Part shown: piece by piece, positions 7,529-14,530 of the stretch | Layout of the letters: the number at the start of each line of letters is the position of its first letter | Position numbering within the stretch: position 1 is the stretch's first letter | Source of the DNA: an uncultured Rivibacter sp. | Lineage (GTDB): Bacteria > Pseudomonadota > Gammaproteobacteria > Burkholderiales > Burkholderiaceae | NCBI GenBank assembly: GCA_946481025.1 | Contig: CAMLNA010000056.1 | Span: forward strand, 1-25,506 | DNA: 25,506 nucleotides | Direction: 5' to 3' | Program-made: the position numbers and the translations under genes | Notes under the pieces: model-generated | Seen by the model: only the letters and a program-made list of their open reading frames with translations | Database searches by the model: none | What the model was told of the DNA's origin: nothing

Positions 7529-7756
7529 TCAGCGTTCCTTCTTCTTGCCGACCTGGTTGCCGACCACGCCGCCCACGGCGGCACCGCCCACCGTGCCTGC
7601 CACGCTGCCGTCGGTGAGCACGGAGCCGGCCACGCCGCCGATGGCGGCACCGGCCGCGGTGGCCTTGTCGCGTTCGCTCATGCCGGCGCAGCCGGCCAGC
7701 GCGGCCGACAGCGCCAGGGCAGGCAGCACGCCTGCAAATCTGCGCAGCTTGTTCAT
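7529..7756 (-). CDS. Glycine-zipper outer-membrane-type lipoprotein
   Basis: 75-residue lipoprotein. The signal peptide ends in LAGC with Cys23 as the lipidation site. Residues 35-70 form a glycine zipper (AAGAAIGGVAGSVLTDG, GTVGGAAVGGVVGNQVG), and the protein ends in KKKER. This resembles OsmB/YmgG/SlyB-type small lipoproteins of the cell envelope, often stress-induced. The start is the ATG at 7756, which has GGAGAGA upstream. An in-frame ATG 12 codons earlier has no ribosome site and would place charged residues before the signal peptide. The leader region upstream contains interleaved inverted repeats. Confidence 0.85.
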   Translation of the reverse strand: MNKLRRFAGVLPALALSAALAGCAGMSERDKATAAGAAIGGVAGSVLTDGSVAGTVGGAAVGGVVGNQVGKKKER

Positions 7757-7769
7757 GAAGTCTCTCCGT

Positions 7770-7801
7770 CGAATGGTTCGAGCCAGAGACATTCGTGGCT
7801 C
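7770..7801 (-). promoter_or_regulatory. Possible pseudoknot in the lipoprotein 5' leader
   Basis: Two perfect 6-bp inverted repeats are interleaved. On the minus strand, GAGCCA (7801-7796) can pair with TGGCTC (7785-7780), and CGAATG (7795-7790) with CATTCG (7775-7770), with 4-nt linkers. That is the topology of an H-type pseudoknot. It ends about 4 nt before the GGAGAGA ribosome site of the lipoprotein gene. Whether the transcript starts upstream of it is unknown. Alternatively the repeats may be protein-binding sites in the promoter. Confidence 0.35.
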
Positions 7802-7885
7802 AACACAACGGTAGAGGGTGCGCCCGCCGCCCTGTATCGGCCCAGGGGGCGGGGGCCTGTCGGCCCTGGCTGTCGGACGAGTCCG

Positions 7886-8644
7886 TCAGGCTTCGCGCAC
7901 GTCGGCCACCGGGTTGCTGCCGAAGTCCGCGCGGGCCAGGTAGGCCAGCACCTTGGCCGCGGCCTGTGCCGGGCTGCTCAGCTGGCCTTGCGCCTGCAGC
8001 TGCACGAAACGTTCGCGCTCGGGAAAGCGCGCCGCATCGGCGCTGCGCAGCTGCGTCTGCATGTCGGTGTCGATGACGCCGGGCGCCAGCGACACGATGC
8101 GCGCGCCGTTGGCACGCTGCGCCTCCTCCAGCGCCACCGCACGCGAGTAGTGGTCCATGCCCGCCTTGGCGGCGCAGTAGGCGGCGCTGCCGGCCATGGC
8201 GCGGCGGCCGAGGCCCGACGAGATGTTGAGCACGCGCCGGGGGCCCGCCCATGGCGACGTCGCGCGCAGGAAGGCTGCGGTCAGCAGCAGCGGCGCTTCG
8301 AGCCCCACGCGCAGGGCGTTCGACAGGTCGGTGGTGTCCGAATCGGCCAGCGCGCCGGGCGGTGGCACCACGCCGGCGTTGTTGATCAGCGTGGCGCCGG
8401 AAAAGGCACCCGCCGGCTGGGCCCGCAGCCAGGCGTCGAGCCGCGCGGCCGCTTCGACCGGCTGCGCCAGGTCCTGCTCCCATTGTTCGCAGGAGGCCTT
8501 GGCTGCCTGCGCGGCCTGCGCCAGCGGGTCGCTGGTGCGGCGCGCCAGGCACAGGAGCGCGTGCTGCGGCGACAGCAGTTGCAAGGCGATCGCGAGCCCC
8601 ATGCCGCGCGAGGCGCCGGTGACGATGTAGAGATGACGGTTCAT
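7886..8644 (-). CDS. SDR family NAD(P)-dependent oxidoreductase
   Basis: 252-residue classical short-chain dehydrogenase/reductase. The Rossmann fold begins TGASRGMG (9-16, TGxxxGxG dinucleotide motif). NNAG (88-91) stabilises the central sheet. The catalytic set is Ser142/143, Tyr156 and Lys160 (YCAAK), and the LAPGVIDTDM segment follows as expected. The cofactor preference is not clear; Arg13 after the Gly-rich turn favours NADPH. Substrate unknown; the size and pattern resemble sepiapterin or benzil reductase-type SDRs. The start ATG at 8644 overlaps the upstream stop codon by ATGA (8641-8644), so translation is coupled to the flavin-reductase-like gene. A joint role in reduction of a carbonyl or flavin-linked substrate is inference. 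Confidence 0.9.
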   Translation of the reverse strand: MNRHLYIVTGASRGMGLAIALQLLSPQHALLCLARRTSDPLAQAAQAAKASCEQWEQDLAQPVEAAARLDAWLRAQPAGAFSGATLINNAGVVPPPGALADSDTTDLSNALRVGLEAPLLLTAAFLRATSPWAGPRRVLNISSGLGRRAMAGSAAYCAAKAGMDHYSRAVALEEAQRANGARIVSLAPGVIDTDMQTQLRSADAARFPERERFVQLQAQGQLSSPAQAAAKVLAYLARADFGSNPVADVREA

Positions 8645-9273
8645 GTGTCCTCCGGGCGAGGGCCGGCGGGCACGGGTTCGAGTGCCGCCGTCTCGAATGC
8701 TTCGCCGATGGCGAAAAAATGGCCGCCGGCCACGTAGTGCAGGGTGTGCAAGGCCGGGTCGGTGCCGGGGCCGTACTGCCAATGGCCGTTCGAGAACACG
8801 CGCGTGTCGGCCTGGGCCGCCACCACTTCACCGATGAAGAGGTCGTAGCGCTGCTGGTTGTGCGGCTCGGGGATCAGGCGGCATTCGAGCCAGGCCACGC
8901 AACCTTCGAGCAGGGGTGCTTCGATGACGCTCGGCGCAAACGTGGCGAGGCCGTAGTGCGCGAACTTGTCGGTGCCGGCGCCTTCTCGCAGCGAGATCAG
9001 CTCGCGGGCCGAATGCTGGCCCACCGCGAGCGTGGCCGCGGCCAGTGCGCGGCACGGTACGTTGATCGCAAAGCTGCCGGAGGACTCGATGAGCTCCCGG
9101 GTGTAGGTGGCCTTGTCGATCACCACCGCGACCTTGGGCGGGTTGAAGTCCAGGGCCATGTTCCATGCGGCCGCCATCACGTTGCGCTGCCCGCCGTGGG
9201 CGGCGCTCACCAGCACCGTGGGGCCATGGTTGAGCAGGCGGTAGGACTTGGGCAGTTCGACGGGAGCGCGCAT
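8641..9273 (-). CDS. Flavin reductase-like FMN-binding split-barrel protein
   Basis: 210-residue protein of the flavin-reductase-like (FMN-binding split barrel) family. Family-like segments are the N-terminal PTVLVSAAHGGQRNVMAAAW, where the Asn/Met stretch usually contacts FMN, the strand PPKVAVVIDKATYT, ESSGSFAINVP and the late LFIGEVVAA. Such proteins reduce or bind FMN or supply reduced flavin to a partner. No oxygenase partner gene is present here. It is followed by an SDR with a 4-nt ATGA overlap, which argues for a joint function. No strong ribosome site precedes the ATG at 9273. Confidence 0.88.
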   Translation of the reverse strand: MRAPVELPKSYRLLNHGPTVLVSAAHGGQRNVMAAAWNMALDFNPPKVAVVIDKATYTRELIESSGSFAINVPCRALAAATLAVGQHSARELISLREGAGTDKFAHYGLATFAPSVIEAPLLEGCVAWLECRLIPEPHNQQRYDLFIGEVVAAQADTRVFSNGHWQYGPGTDPALHTLHYVAGGHFFAIGEAFETAALEPVPAGPRPEDT

Positions 9274-9334
9274 GGGGCGGGCGGTGGCGTGTGGCAGGAA
9301 AGCGGCAGTGTAGGCAGGGCGGCGGGCCCTTTCG

Positions 9335-9967
9335 TCAGAAGGGGGCGGGGCTTTCGAAGGTCAGCGCCTCGCCCGTCACCGGATGCGGCAGCCGCAGCAA
9401 CGAGGCGTGCAGCAGCAGGCGCGGTGCCATGGCCTGCACCGCCGGGCTGGCATAGAGCGTGTCGCCCAGGATGGGGTGGCCCAGCTCGGCCAGGTGAACC
9501 CGCAGCTGGTGCGAGCGGCCGGTCACCGGCTCGAGCTCGACACGCGTGGTGTCGTGCGTACGGTCATGTTGGAGCGCGCGGTACAGCGTGAGCGAGGGCT
9601 TGCCGAGAGCGTGGTCGACCTTCTGGCGCGGCCGGTTCGGCCAGTCGCAGATCAGCGGCAGTTCGATCCGGCCTTCGGCGTTCTCGATCGTGCCGGCCAC
9701 CACCGCGGTGTAGCGCTTGTGCACCCGGCGCTGCGCGAATGCGATGCTCAGGCTGCGCTGTGCCAGGGCGCCCCGGCCCAGCACCAGCAGCCCGGAGGTG
9801 GCCATGTCGAGGCGGTGGACGATTTGCGCGTCGGCATACCGTGCCTGCACCCGCGCGGCCAGGCAGTCCTGCTTGTCGGCGCCGCGGCCCGGCACGGCCA
9901 GCAGGCCGGCGGGCTTGTCTGCAACGATCAGCGTGTCGTCGGCAAAGACGATGTCGGGAGCGGTCAT
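9335..9967 (-). CDS. rluA: RluA-type dual-specificity pseudouridine synthase (23S rRNA/tRNA)
   Basis: 210-residue pseudouridine synthase. By family it isomerises U746 of 23S rRNA and U32 of several tRNAs. The catalytic Asp54 lies in HRLDMATSG (51-59). The segment LPLICDWPNRPRQKV, followed by GKP and the later VTGRSHQLRVHLAELGHPILGD and MAPRLLLHA, is specific for the RluA branch, not RluC/RluD. There is no N-terminal S4 domain, consistent with RluA. Length (210) is close to E. coli RluA (219). It stands as a probable single gene, 61 nt before the flavin-reductase gene on the same strand. Confidence 0.93.
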   Translation of the reverse strand: MTAPDIVFADDTLIVADKPAGLLAVPGRGADKQDCLAARVQARYADAQIVHRLDMATSGLLVLGRGALAQRSLSIAFAQRRVHKRYTAVVAGTIENAEGRIELPLICDWPNRPRQKVDHALGKPSLTLYRALQHDRTHDTTRVELEPVTGRSHQLRVHLAELGHPILGDTLYASPAVQAMAPRLLLHASLLRLPHPVTGEALTFESPAPF

Positions 9968-10006
9968 CGGCCGATGATCGCACCCGGGCCGGGCCGCGCT
10001 TCCTAC

Positions 10007-10750
10007 CTACCGCCGGGTGCCCCAGGTGAGCAGCGTGTTGCCGAGCATCATGCGTTCCTTCAGGCGCTCGATGGTGGCCTTTGGCACCACCTTGCCCAGC
10101 GCACCGTTGAGCTTCGGCGAGTTGACGATGCGCAGGAAGCCGCCATCGCCCACCGGGCACAACGAGGCGAGCCCCACGTCGCGGAAGCGCGGCGCCATCA
10201 GCGCGCGCAGCTCCTTCGCATTGACCCAGCGGCGCACCTGCGCAGGGTGGGCCGCAGCGACCGAGCGCCAGCGTTCGTAGATGGGGCGGTTCTGCGTGGC
10301 CAGCACCAGGCGCCCGCCCGGCTTCAGCAGGCTGGCCAGGCGCGACATGAACGACGGCTGGTCTTCGACGTGCGACAGCACCTCCAGCGACACGACCACG
10401 TCGAAGCCGCCCGCCGGAAGGTCGAGGTCGAAGATGTTGCCGCAGATGAAGCGCACGTGCGGCAAGCGGTGGCGGGCACGGTGGAGCACGGTCTCGACCA
10501 TGTCGGTGCCGACGACCGTGCCGTGGCGCGACAACCTTTCGCACAACCACCCCGTGCCACAGCCCACGTCGATGATGGAAAGGTCGTTGCGGCCCAGTTC
10601 GGCGACGAGGTCTTCGACCGCCTGTGCCTGCCGCAGCGAGGCTGCATTGAGCGTCCGGTCCTCGCGTGCCGCGGCGTTCCATTCGTCCCAGTAGCGGGCC
10701 TGGTCGGCGAGGGTGGGGACGACCGCCGGGTTGCCGTCGTTGAGCTGCAT
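10007..10750 (-). CDS. Class I SAM-dependent methyltransferase
   Basis: 247-residue methyltransferase with a Rossmann-like SAM fold. Motif I is DVGCGTGWL (61-69), an acidic residue after strand 2 lies in GTDM (Asp83), and motif III-like FDVVVSLEVLSHVED and motif LLKPGGRLVLATQNR follow. The arrangement resembles UbiG/UbiE-type small-molecule methyltransferases, but the long C-terminal part (RWVNAKELRALMAPRFRDVG...) does not identify a substrate. I place the start at the ATG at 10750, with GGAAGGG 5-6 nt before it; an earlier in-frame ATG at 10783 lacks such a site. It is followed by rluA after 39 nt and may share a transcript with it. Confidence 0.87.
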   Translation of the reverse strand: MQLNDGNPAVVPTLADQARYWDEWNAAAREDRTLNAASLRQAQAVEDLVAELGRNDLSIIDVGCGTGWLCERLSRHGTVVGTDMVETVLHRARHRLPHVRFICGNIFDLDLPAGGFDVVVSLEVLSHVEDQPSFMSRLASLLKPGGRLVLATQNRPIYERWRSVAAAHPAQVRRWVNAKELRALMAPRFRDVGLASLCPVGDGGFLRIVNSPKLNGALGKVVPKATIERLKERMMLGNTLLTWGTRR

Positions 10751-10797
10751 CGTTGCCCTTCCGAGTGTGTTGACCGTGCGCAAGGCCGCGCAGGTTA

Positions 10798-10812
10798 GCC
10801 GCCGCGGGCGGC
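10798..10812 (-). terminator. GC-rich hairpin after the intradiol dioxygenase gene
   Basis: GCCGCC (10798-10803) and GGCGGC (10807-10812) form a 6-bp stem with a 3-nt loop. It lies about 53 nt downstream of the dioxygenase stop and upstream of the methyltransferase start on the minus strand. There is no T tract. In GC-rich DNA such short stems also arise by chance. Confidence 0.35.
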
Positions 10813-10864
10813 GGTGCCACTCCCTAGGACACGACTGCTTACATTCGGTGCGCGACGCGCCTGA

Positions 10865-11521
10865 TCAGGCCGCGACCACGATCGGGAACCGCGCCAGCAG
10901 TCCGTCGCTCACCGGCTGGAAGGGCACCGTGAGTGCCACGCGGTCGGCTTCGTCACGGATCGAGCGCCACAGCATGTCGCGTTCGTTGCGCGGCTCGCCC
11001 TGCACGTACACCTGCGTGGTGAGCAGTTCGCGCGAACCCAGCTTCACCTTCAGGTGGATGTGGGGCGCCCGTCCGCCGTAGGTGACGGGGCGCAGCGTGC
11101 GGAATCGATAGCGCCCCTGCGCATCGACCGACACGCGGCCGAAGCCCTGGAAGTTCGGGTCGGCCTGGTTGCCGTCGCCGGGGTGGTGGTAGCGGCCGTT
11201 GTGGTCGCATTGCCAGATCTCCACCGCCGCGCCGCGCACCGGCTCGCCGGCCGGGTCGGTCACCTCTCCTTCGAGCCAGGTCGGCTGCCCCTGCTGGTAG
11301 CGGCGCGCACCGCTGCGCAACAGGTCTGCGTCATGGTCGTCCGGCAGCCGCACCGGGTAGTAGGGGCCTTCGGTCTGCGATGGCGTGAGGCGCTTGTGGG
11401 CAGGCTGCTGCGCCCGCGGACCGAGCCACAGCGCGGGCGCGGCGATCAGTGCGGTGGCGGCGAGGCCGTGCTGCAGGGCGCTGCGGCGTGCGTGGCTCGC
11501 GTGGGGGGCCGGCAGGGGCAT
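10865..11521 (-). CDS. Exported intradiol ring-cleavage dioxygenase-like protein
   Basis: 218-residue protein of the protocatechuate 3,4-dioxygenase/catechol 1,2-dioxygenase family, which cleave catechols between the hydroxyls using non-haem Fe(III). All four expected iron ligands can be placed: Tyr111 (NGRY), Tyr148 (PVTYGG), His154 and His156 (PHIH). The N-terminus has RR at 12-13 followed by a hydrophobic stretch (about 18-34), resembling a Tat signal. This fits an exported metalloenzyme folded in the cytoplasm. The core begins at LTPSQTEGPYYP, as in secreted intradiol dioxygenase homologues. No other catechol-pathway gene is nearby, so a role in extracytoplasmic aromatic or lignin-derived substrate attack is inference. 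Confidence 0.88.
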   Translation of the reverse strand: MPLPAPHASHARRSALQHGLAATALIAAPALWLGPRAQQPAHKRLTPSQTEGPYYPVRLPDDHDADLLRSGARRYQQGQPTWLEGEVTDPAGEPVRGAAVEIWQCDHNGRYHHPGDGNQADPNFQGFGRVSVDAQGRYRFRTLRPVTYGGRAPHIHLKVKLGSRELLTTQVYVQGEPRNERDMLWRSIRDEADRVALTVPFQPVSDGLLARFPIVVAA

Positions 11522-11605
11522 GACGAGGCTTTCGGGGGCGGGCGGTGTGTTGCAGGACCGCCGCGGCCTGCAAAGGTTCCGCGCGGTGCGAGCCGGCCGA
11601 GAGCC

Positions 11606-12082
11606 TCAGAACCAGTTCACCAGCCCCGACTGCAGCGCGTTCTCCGGGTTCGAGCCCGCGTCGCGGATGCGCTGCAGCGCTTCGTCGGCCGGCAGCCCGA
11701 GGTGCTTGAGCACGCAGGCCGCGGCGGTGCCGGTGCGGCCCATGCCGGCGGCGCAGTGCAGCAGCACCGAGTCGCCCGCGATCAGCGCCGCGCCCACCCG
11801 CTCGATGCCGGCGCGGAAGCCGCCCTGGCTGAGCGGCAGGCCGTAGTTGCGCATCGGCAGGTTGAACCAGGCGAACGGCAGCTGCCCCTGGGTGATGGCG
11901 CGGTGATAGCCCGGCGCCCCGCTGGCCACTTCTTCCATCGGCGTGAGGCACAGCACCAGCGAGAGCCTGGTGGTCCGCGCCTCGGCCAGGAAATCCGACC
12001 AGCTCTCGAAGCGCCCGGGCATCGAGGCGAGCCAGAGGCGGCCGGGTGTTTCAGGGGGCAGGTCGACGCGGCGGAAGGTCAT
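11606..12082 (-). CDS. Protein tyrosine/dual-specificity phosphatase-like protein
   Basis: 158-residue phosphatase with the cysteine-dependent signature HCAAGMGRTGT. The nucleophile is Cys110 and the phosphate-binding Arg is 116. Upstream of it, LPFAWFNLPMRNYGLP occupies the position where the general-acid loop lies in dual-specificity enzymes, but I cannot assign a clear catalytic Asp there. The C-terminal helix LKHLGLPADEALQRIRDAGSNPENALQSGLVNWF fits the DSP/PTP fold. There is no kinase next to it. It is separated by 84 nt from the dioxygenase gene on the same strand. Substrate unknown; lipid phosphate or inositol phosphate are alternatives. Confidence 0.85.
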   Translation of the reverse strand: MTFRRVDLPPETPGRLWLASMPGRFESWSDFLAEARTTRLSLVLCLTPMEEVASGAPGYHRAITQGQLPFAWFNLPMRNYGLPLSQGGFRAGIERVGAALIAGDSVLLHCAAGMGRTGTAAACVLKHLGLPADEALQRIRDAGSNPENALQSGLVNWF

Positions 12083-12136
12083 GGCGGCAGGCGGCGGAAG
12101 GCGCCGGCCATTCTGCCCTTGCCGCCGGGGGGCGGT

Positions 12137-12328
12137 TCAACGGCGGTAGTAGTAGCCGTCGCGCGGGTGATGGTGGTGATGGTGAGGACCACCGTAGCCC
12201 GGCTGAACGATCACCGCGCCGCGGTGCCGGTAGTAGGGGGCCGGCACCACCACGCAGGCGGTCAGCAACTGGGTGGTGATCAGCAGGCCGACCACAGCCA
12301 GGCTGCGGCGGTTCACGAAACGTCGCAT
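12137..12328 (-). CDS. Small His/Tyr-rich lipoprotein
   Basis: 63-residue predicted lipoprotein. Basic N-terminus (MRRFVNRR), a hydrophobic stretch, then lipobox LLTAC with Cys25. The mature part is only about 39 residues, rich in Tyr, Pro, Gly and His, with six consecutive histidines at 49-54, and it ends YYYRR. The start ATG at 12328 is 6 nt after GAGGAG; an ATG two codons earlier abuts the ribosome site and is less likely. The histidine run could bind Ni, Zn or Cu, but this is inference. Similar short lipoproteins with PYY and His-rich tails are common as hypothetical proteins in Burkholderiales. Confidence 0.75.
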   Translation of the reverse strand: MRRFVNRRSLAVVGLLITTQLLTACVVVPAPYYRHRGAVIVQPGYGGPHHHHHHPRDGYYYRR

Positions 12329-12350
12329 CGTCATCTCCTCGGACCTTGAT

Positions 12351-12386
12351 GGCCGTGGTTTGCCAACGGCCGGGCAAATGCCGTTG
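12351..12386 (-). promoter_or_regulatory. Overlapping alternative hairpins upstream of the His-rich lipoprotein
   Basis: Three mutually overlapping inverted repeats occur in 36 nt: GGCCGT (12351-12356) with ACGGCC (12366-12371); TTTGCC (12359-12364) with GGCAAA (12373-12378); and CAACGGC (12364-12370) with GCCGTTG (12380-12386). They cannot all form together. They lie 23-58 nt upstream of the lipoprotein start, between it and the cupin gene. They could be a terminator for the cupin gene, or a switching leader; neither is proven. Confidence 0.4.
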
Positions 12387-12438
12387 TTGACGCGGCTACG
12401 TTTCCGGCAGGTAAAGATCGAAGGCCGTGCGCTATCGG

Positions 12439-12909
12439 TCAGGCCCGATGGATCGGGTCGACCCACAACACCGTTTCCGGCTTCTCGACCGGCTCGATGT
12501 CGAGGTTGACGGCAACGGCCTGGCCGTCGCTGCGCACCAGCACGCACTCCAGGGCTTCGCTGGGGCTGGCGTTGATTTCCTGATGGGGCACGAAGGGCGG
12601 CACGTAGATGAAGTCGCCCGGCCCTGCCTCGGCGGTGAACTCGAGTTGTTCGCCCCAGCGCATGCGCGCGCGGCCCTTCACCACGTAGATCACGCTTTCG
12701 AGCGGGCCGTGGTGGTGTGCGCCGGTCTTGGCGTTGGGATGGATGTGCACGGTGCCGGCCCACAGCTTCTGGGCGCCGACCCGCGCGAACGTGATCGCGG
12801 CCTTGCGATCCATGCCCGGCGTCTGCGCGGTGTTGGGGTCGAGCTGGTCGCCCGGCACGACGCGCACGCCGTCGTGTTTCCACCGGGCTTCTTCGTCGTG
12901 GCGGCTCAT
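12439..12909 (-). CDS. Cupin domain protein
   Basis: 156-residue single-domain cupin, a beta-barrel metal-binding fold. Motif 1 is present in GAHHHGPLESVIYVVKGRARMRWGE with probable ligands His65, His67 and Glu71. Motif 2 is PGDFIYVPPFVPHQEIN with the fourth ligand His109. There is no signal peptide, so it is cytoplasmic. Enzyme activity cannot be inferred from the fold alone; sugar isomerase, dioxygenase and ligand-binding roles all occur. The start at 12909 lacks a clear ribosome site. It is 39 nt downstream of the lysine-rich 50-aa gene on the same strand and may be co-transcribed with it. Confidence 0.87.
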   Translation of the reverse strand: MSRHDEEARWKHDGVRVVPGDQLDPNTAQTPGMDRKAAITFARVGAQKLWAGTVHIHPNAKTGAHHHGPLESVIYVVKGRARMRWGEQLEFTAEAGPGDFIYVPPFVPHQEINASPSEALECVLVRSDGQAVAVNLDIEPVEKPETVLWVDPIHRA

Positions 12910-12948
12910 CGTGCGCTTGTCATCGGCTCGCTTCGGTGCTGCCCGGCT

Positions 12949-13101
12949 TCAGCCCTTGTTCTTCTTCTTGCCCTTGTCGGGCACCACGGTGGTGATGGCG
13001 TACGACACCCCCACCCCGAGAGGCGACACCGGCTTGCCGCCTTTCTTGTCCTGCTTGGGTTTCTTCGCTTCCTTTTTGCCGTGTTGTTCTCGCTGAGCCA
13101 T
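12949..13101 (-). CDS. Lysine-rich small protein, 50 aa
   Basis: Short, very basic protein. It begins MAQREQHGKKEAKKPKQDKK, has a central non-charged segment (PVSPLGVGVSYAITTVVP) and ends DKGKKKNKG. About a third of the residues are lysine. No fold is recognised; nucleic-acid or ribosome binding is plausible from composition alone. The start is supported by a GGAGG ribosome site 5-7 nt before the ATG at 13101. This frame has much higher lysine than expected for this GC-rich DNA, which argues for selection on the protein rather than a chance frame. Confidence 0.7.
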   Translation of the reverse strand: MAQREQHGKKEAKKPKQDKKGGKPVSPLGVGVSYAITTVVPDKGKKKNKG

Positions 13102-13205
13102 GGTGTCCTCCAGTTGTTGTGTCGAGACTCGCTGTCGTCGCAGTTGCCATGCGTGCGCGCGATGTTGTGCCGGGCCCGCAGCGAAGTCAATCGACACAAG
13201 CAGCA

Positions 13206-13225
13206 ACGGCGGCCGAAGCCGCCGT
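13206..13225 (-). terminator. Hairpin with UUCG tetraloop after the Tim44-domain gene
   Basis: On the minus strand, ACGGCGGC and GCCGCCGT form a perfect 8-bp stem closed by a C(UUCG)G loop, a very stable tetraloop. It starts about 34 nt after the stop codon of the Tim44-domain gene. The sequence after the stem is only moderately T-rich (TGCTGCTTGTG). Position and stability make it a likely terminator. Confidence 0.7.
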
Positions 13226-13259
13226 CGTGTTGCGTGCATGCGGAAGGCGCGTGAACGCG

Positions 13260-14201
13260 TCACTGCACCGGCGTGATGCCGGCGATCGCCCACTCGCGGC
13301 TGCCGTTCACCGGCTTGACCAGATGCCAGAGCTCGTCGAAGGCGGCCGCGCCTGAATCGGCCTGCTCGCGGATGAGGCCGGAGAACCGCACGCTGGCGAC
13401 CCACTGGTCGCCTTCCTGGGCGGTGTCGACCAGTTGCGCGTCGAGTTGCACCACGTCGGTCTGCTGCGCCTTGCCGCCGCGTTCCTGCAGGTCCACGCGC
13501 AGCGAGGCGAAAAGCTCCGGCGTGGTGAACTTGCGCAGGTCTTCCACCTCGCCGGCGTCATTGGCGGCCTGCAGGCGAATGAAGATCATCTTGGCGATGC
13601 GCTCGAACTCCTTCGCGTCGAAGCCGGCGGGCATGCTGGCGCCTGGGGCGGCGGCACCGCCCGTGCGTTGCAGCGGTGCCTCGACCGGCTGTGCCTGGTA
13701 GGGCGATCGCACAGGTCCGCCCGCTGCCGCGCCCCCGCCTGCACCGGCGCCCGCGTACTGCAGGCGCGAGCCGCCCGCCGCGCTGCCCGCCAGCCGGCGC
13801 AGCAGCCAGCGCACCACCACGAAAGCCACCACGGCCAGCAGCAGCAGGGTCACGAAGTTGGCGAAGGCGCCCCCCAGGCCGAAGTGGCTCAGCAGTGCGG
13901 CAATGCCGAGGCCCGCTGCAATGCCGGCCACCGGGCCGAGCCACGAACGCTTGCCGGCGTTGGCTGCCGCGCCCGCGGCCGCCGGCGCGGCACCTGCGGT
14001 GGGGGCCGTGGCGTTCTGTTGCGCGGGCTGCTGTTGCGCCGGGGCGTCTGCCTGCTTGTCCGCAGGCTTGGTGGGCGCGACCTGCCGCTGCATGCCGGCG
14101 GCCTTGCCTCGGCCCAGGCGCTGTGCATCGGCGTCGAAAGGCGTCAGCGTGAGCGTTGCACCTGCAAGGGCCAGCGAAAGTGCAAGGAGGAAGGTTCTCA
14201 A
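13260..14201 (-). CDS. Tim44-like domain membrane protein
   Basis: 313-residue protein of the bacterial Tim44/TimA (COG4395) type. A cleavable signal peptide (about 1-26, ending ADA-Q) is followed by a low-complexity Ala/Pro/Gln segment (about 40-85). Two close hydrophobic stretches (about 88-108 and 114-136) are followed by a Gly/Ala-rich linker. The C-terminal Tim44-like domain (about 195-313) includes FDAKEFERIAKMIFIRLQAANDAGEVEDLRKFTTPELF and ends in the WHLVKP...WAIAGI pattern. In mitochondria Tim44 tethers Hsp70 to the inner-membrane translocase; bacterial homologues are membrane proteins of uncertain role. A probable terminator follows. The gene is preceded by the S4-domain gene on the same strand (67-nt gap). 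Confidence 0.9.
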   Translation of the reverse strand: MRTFLLALSLALAGATLTLTPFDADAQRLGRGKAAGMQRQVAPTKPADKQADAPAQQQPAQQNATAPTAGAAPAAAGAAANAGKRSWLGPVAGIAAGLGIAALLSHFGLGGAFANFVTLLLLAVVAFVVVRWLLRRLAGSAAGGSRLQYAGAGAGGGAAAGGPVRSPYQAQPVEAPLQRTGGAAAPGASMPAGFDAKEFERIAKMIFIRLQAANDAGEVEDLRKFTTPELFASLRVDLQERGGKAQQTDVVQLDAQLVDTAQEGDQWVASVRFSGLIREQADSGAAAFDELWHLVKPVNGSREWAIAGITPVQ

Positions 14202-14268
14202 GAGGGTCTCCGGTGGGTTCAGTCGGCCGGAAGGCCGAGGCCGTTGGACGAAGCTTGGGCCGTTCGGT

Positions 14269-14502
14269 TCAGTTTCCAGCCCCGGGGTCCGCCAGCACGC
14301 GGATGCGCGTGCCGGCCACGCTGACCACCTGGGTCGCGCGCACCTTGCAGGTCTTGCGCAGCTCCTGCTGGCCGTTCACCTGCACCTTGCCGGCGGCCAC
14401 CATGGCCTTCGCGGCGCCGCCGTTGTCGGCGAGGCCGGTGGCCTTGAGCAGGGCATCGAGGGTGATGTATTCCCCCCGCAGTTCGAAGTCGATGAAGTTC
14501 AT
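14269..14502 (-). CDS. S4-domain RNA-binding protein (YbcJ-like)
   Basis: 77-residue protein consisting almost entirely of one S4 RNA-binding domain: FIDFELRGEYITLDALLKATGLADNGGAAKAMVAAGKVQVNG occupies residues 3-44 and is followed by the basic KTCKVRATQVVSVAG strand. The length and sequence resemble the E. coli YbcJ family, small cytoplasmic proteins probably linked to ribosome or RNA function. The start at 14502 lacks a strong ribosome site. It begins 28 nt after the stop of the sugar dehydrogenase gene, so partial read-through from that operon is possible, but functional linkage is unlikely. Confidence 0.88.
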   Translation of the reverse strand: MNFIDFELRGEYITLDALLKATGLADNGGAAKAMVAAGKVQVNGQQELRKTCKVRATQVVSVAGTRIRVLADPGAGN

Positions 14503-14530
14503 GCGGCGAGCATAGCCCGCGCGGCGTGCG

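Noticed and set aside
7842..7869. CCAGGG/CCCTGG hairpin after the SDR gene as a terminator
   Set aside because: Only 6 bp with a 16-nt loop and no T tract. In DNA of this composition it is not distinguishable from chance.
12329..12883. A 248-codon frame whose end is the His-rich lipoprotein
   Set aside because: Only the last 63 codons have a ribosome site and signal peptide; the upstream part is opposite-frame reading of the cupin gene.
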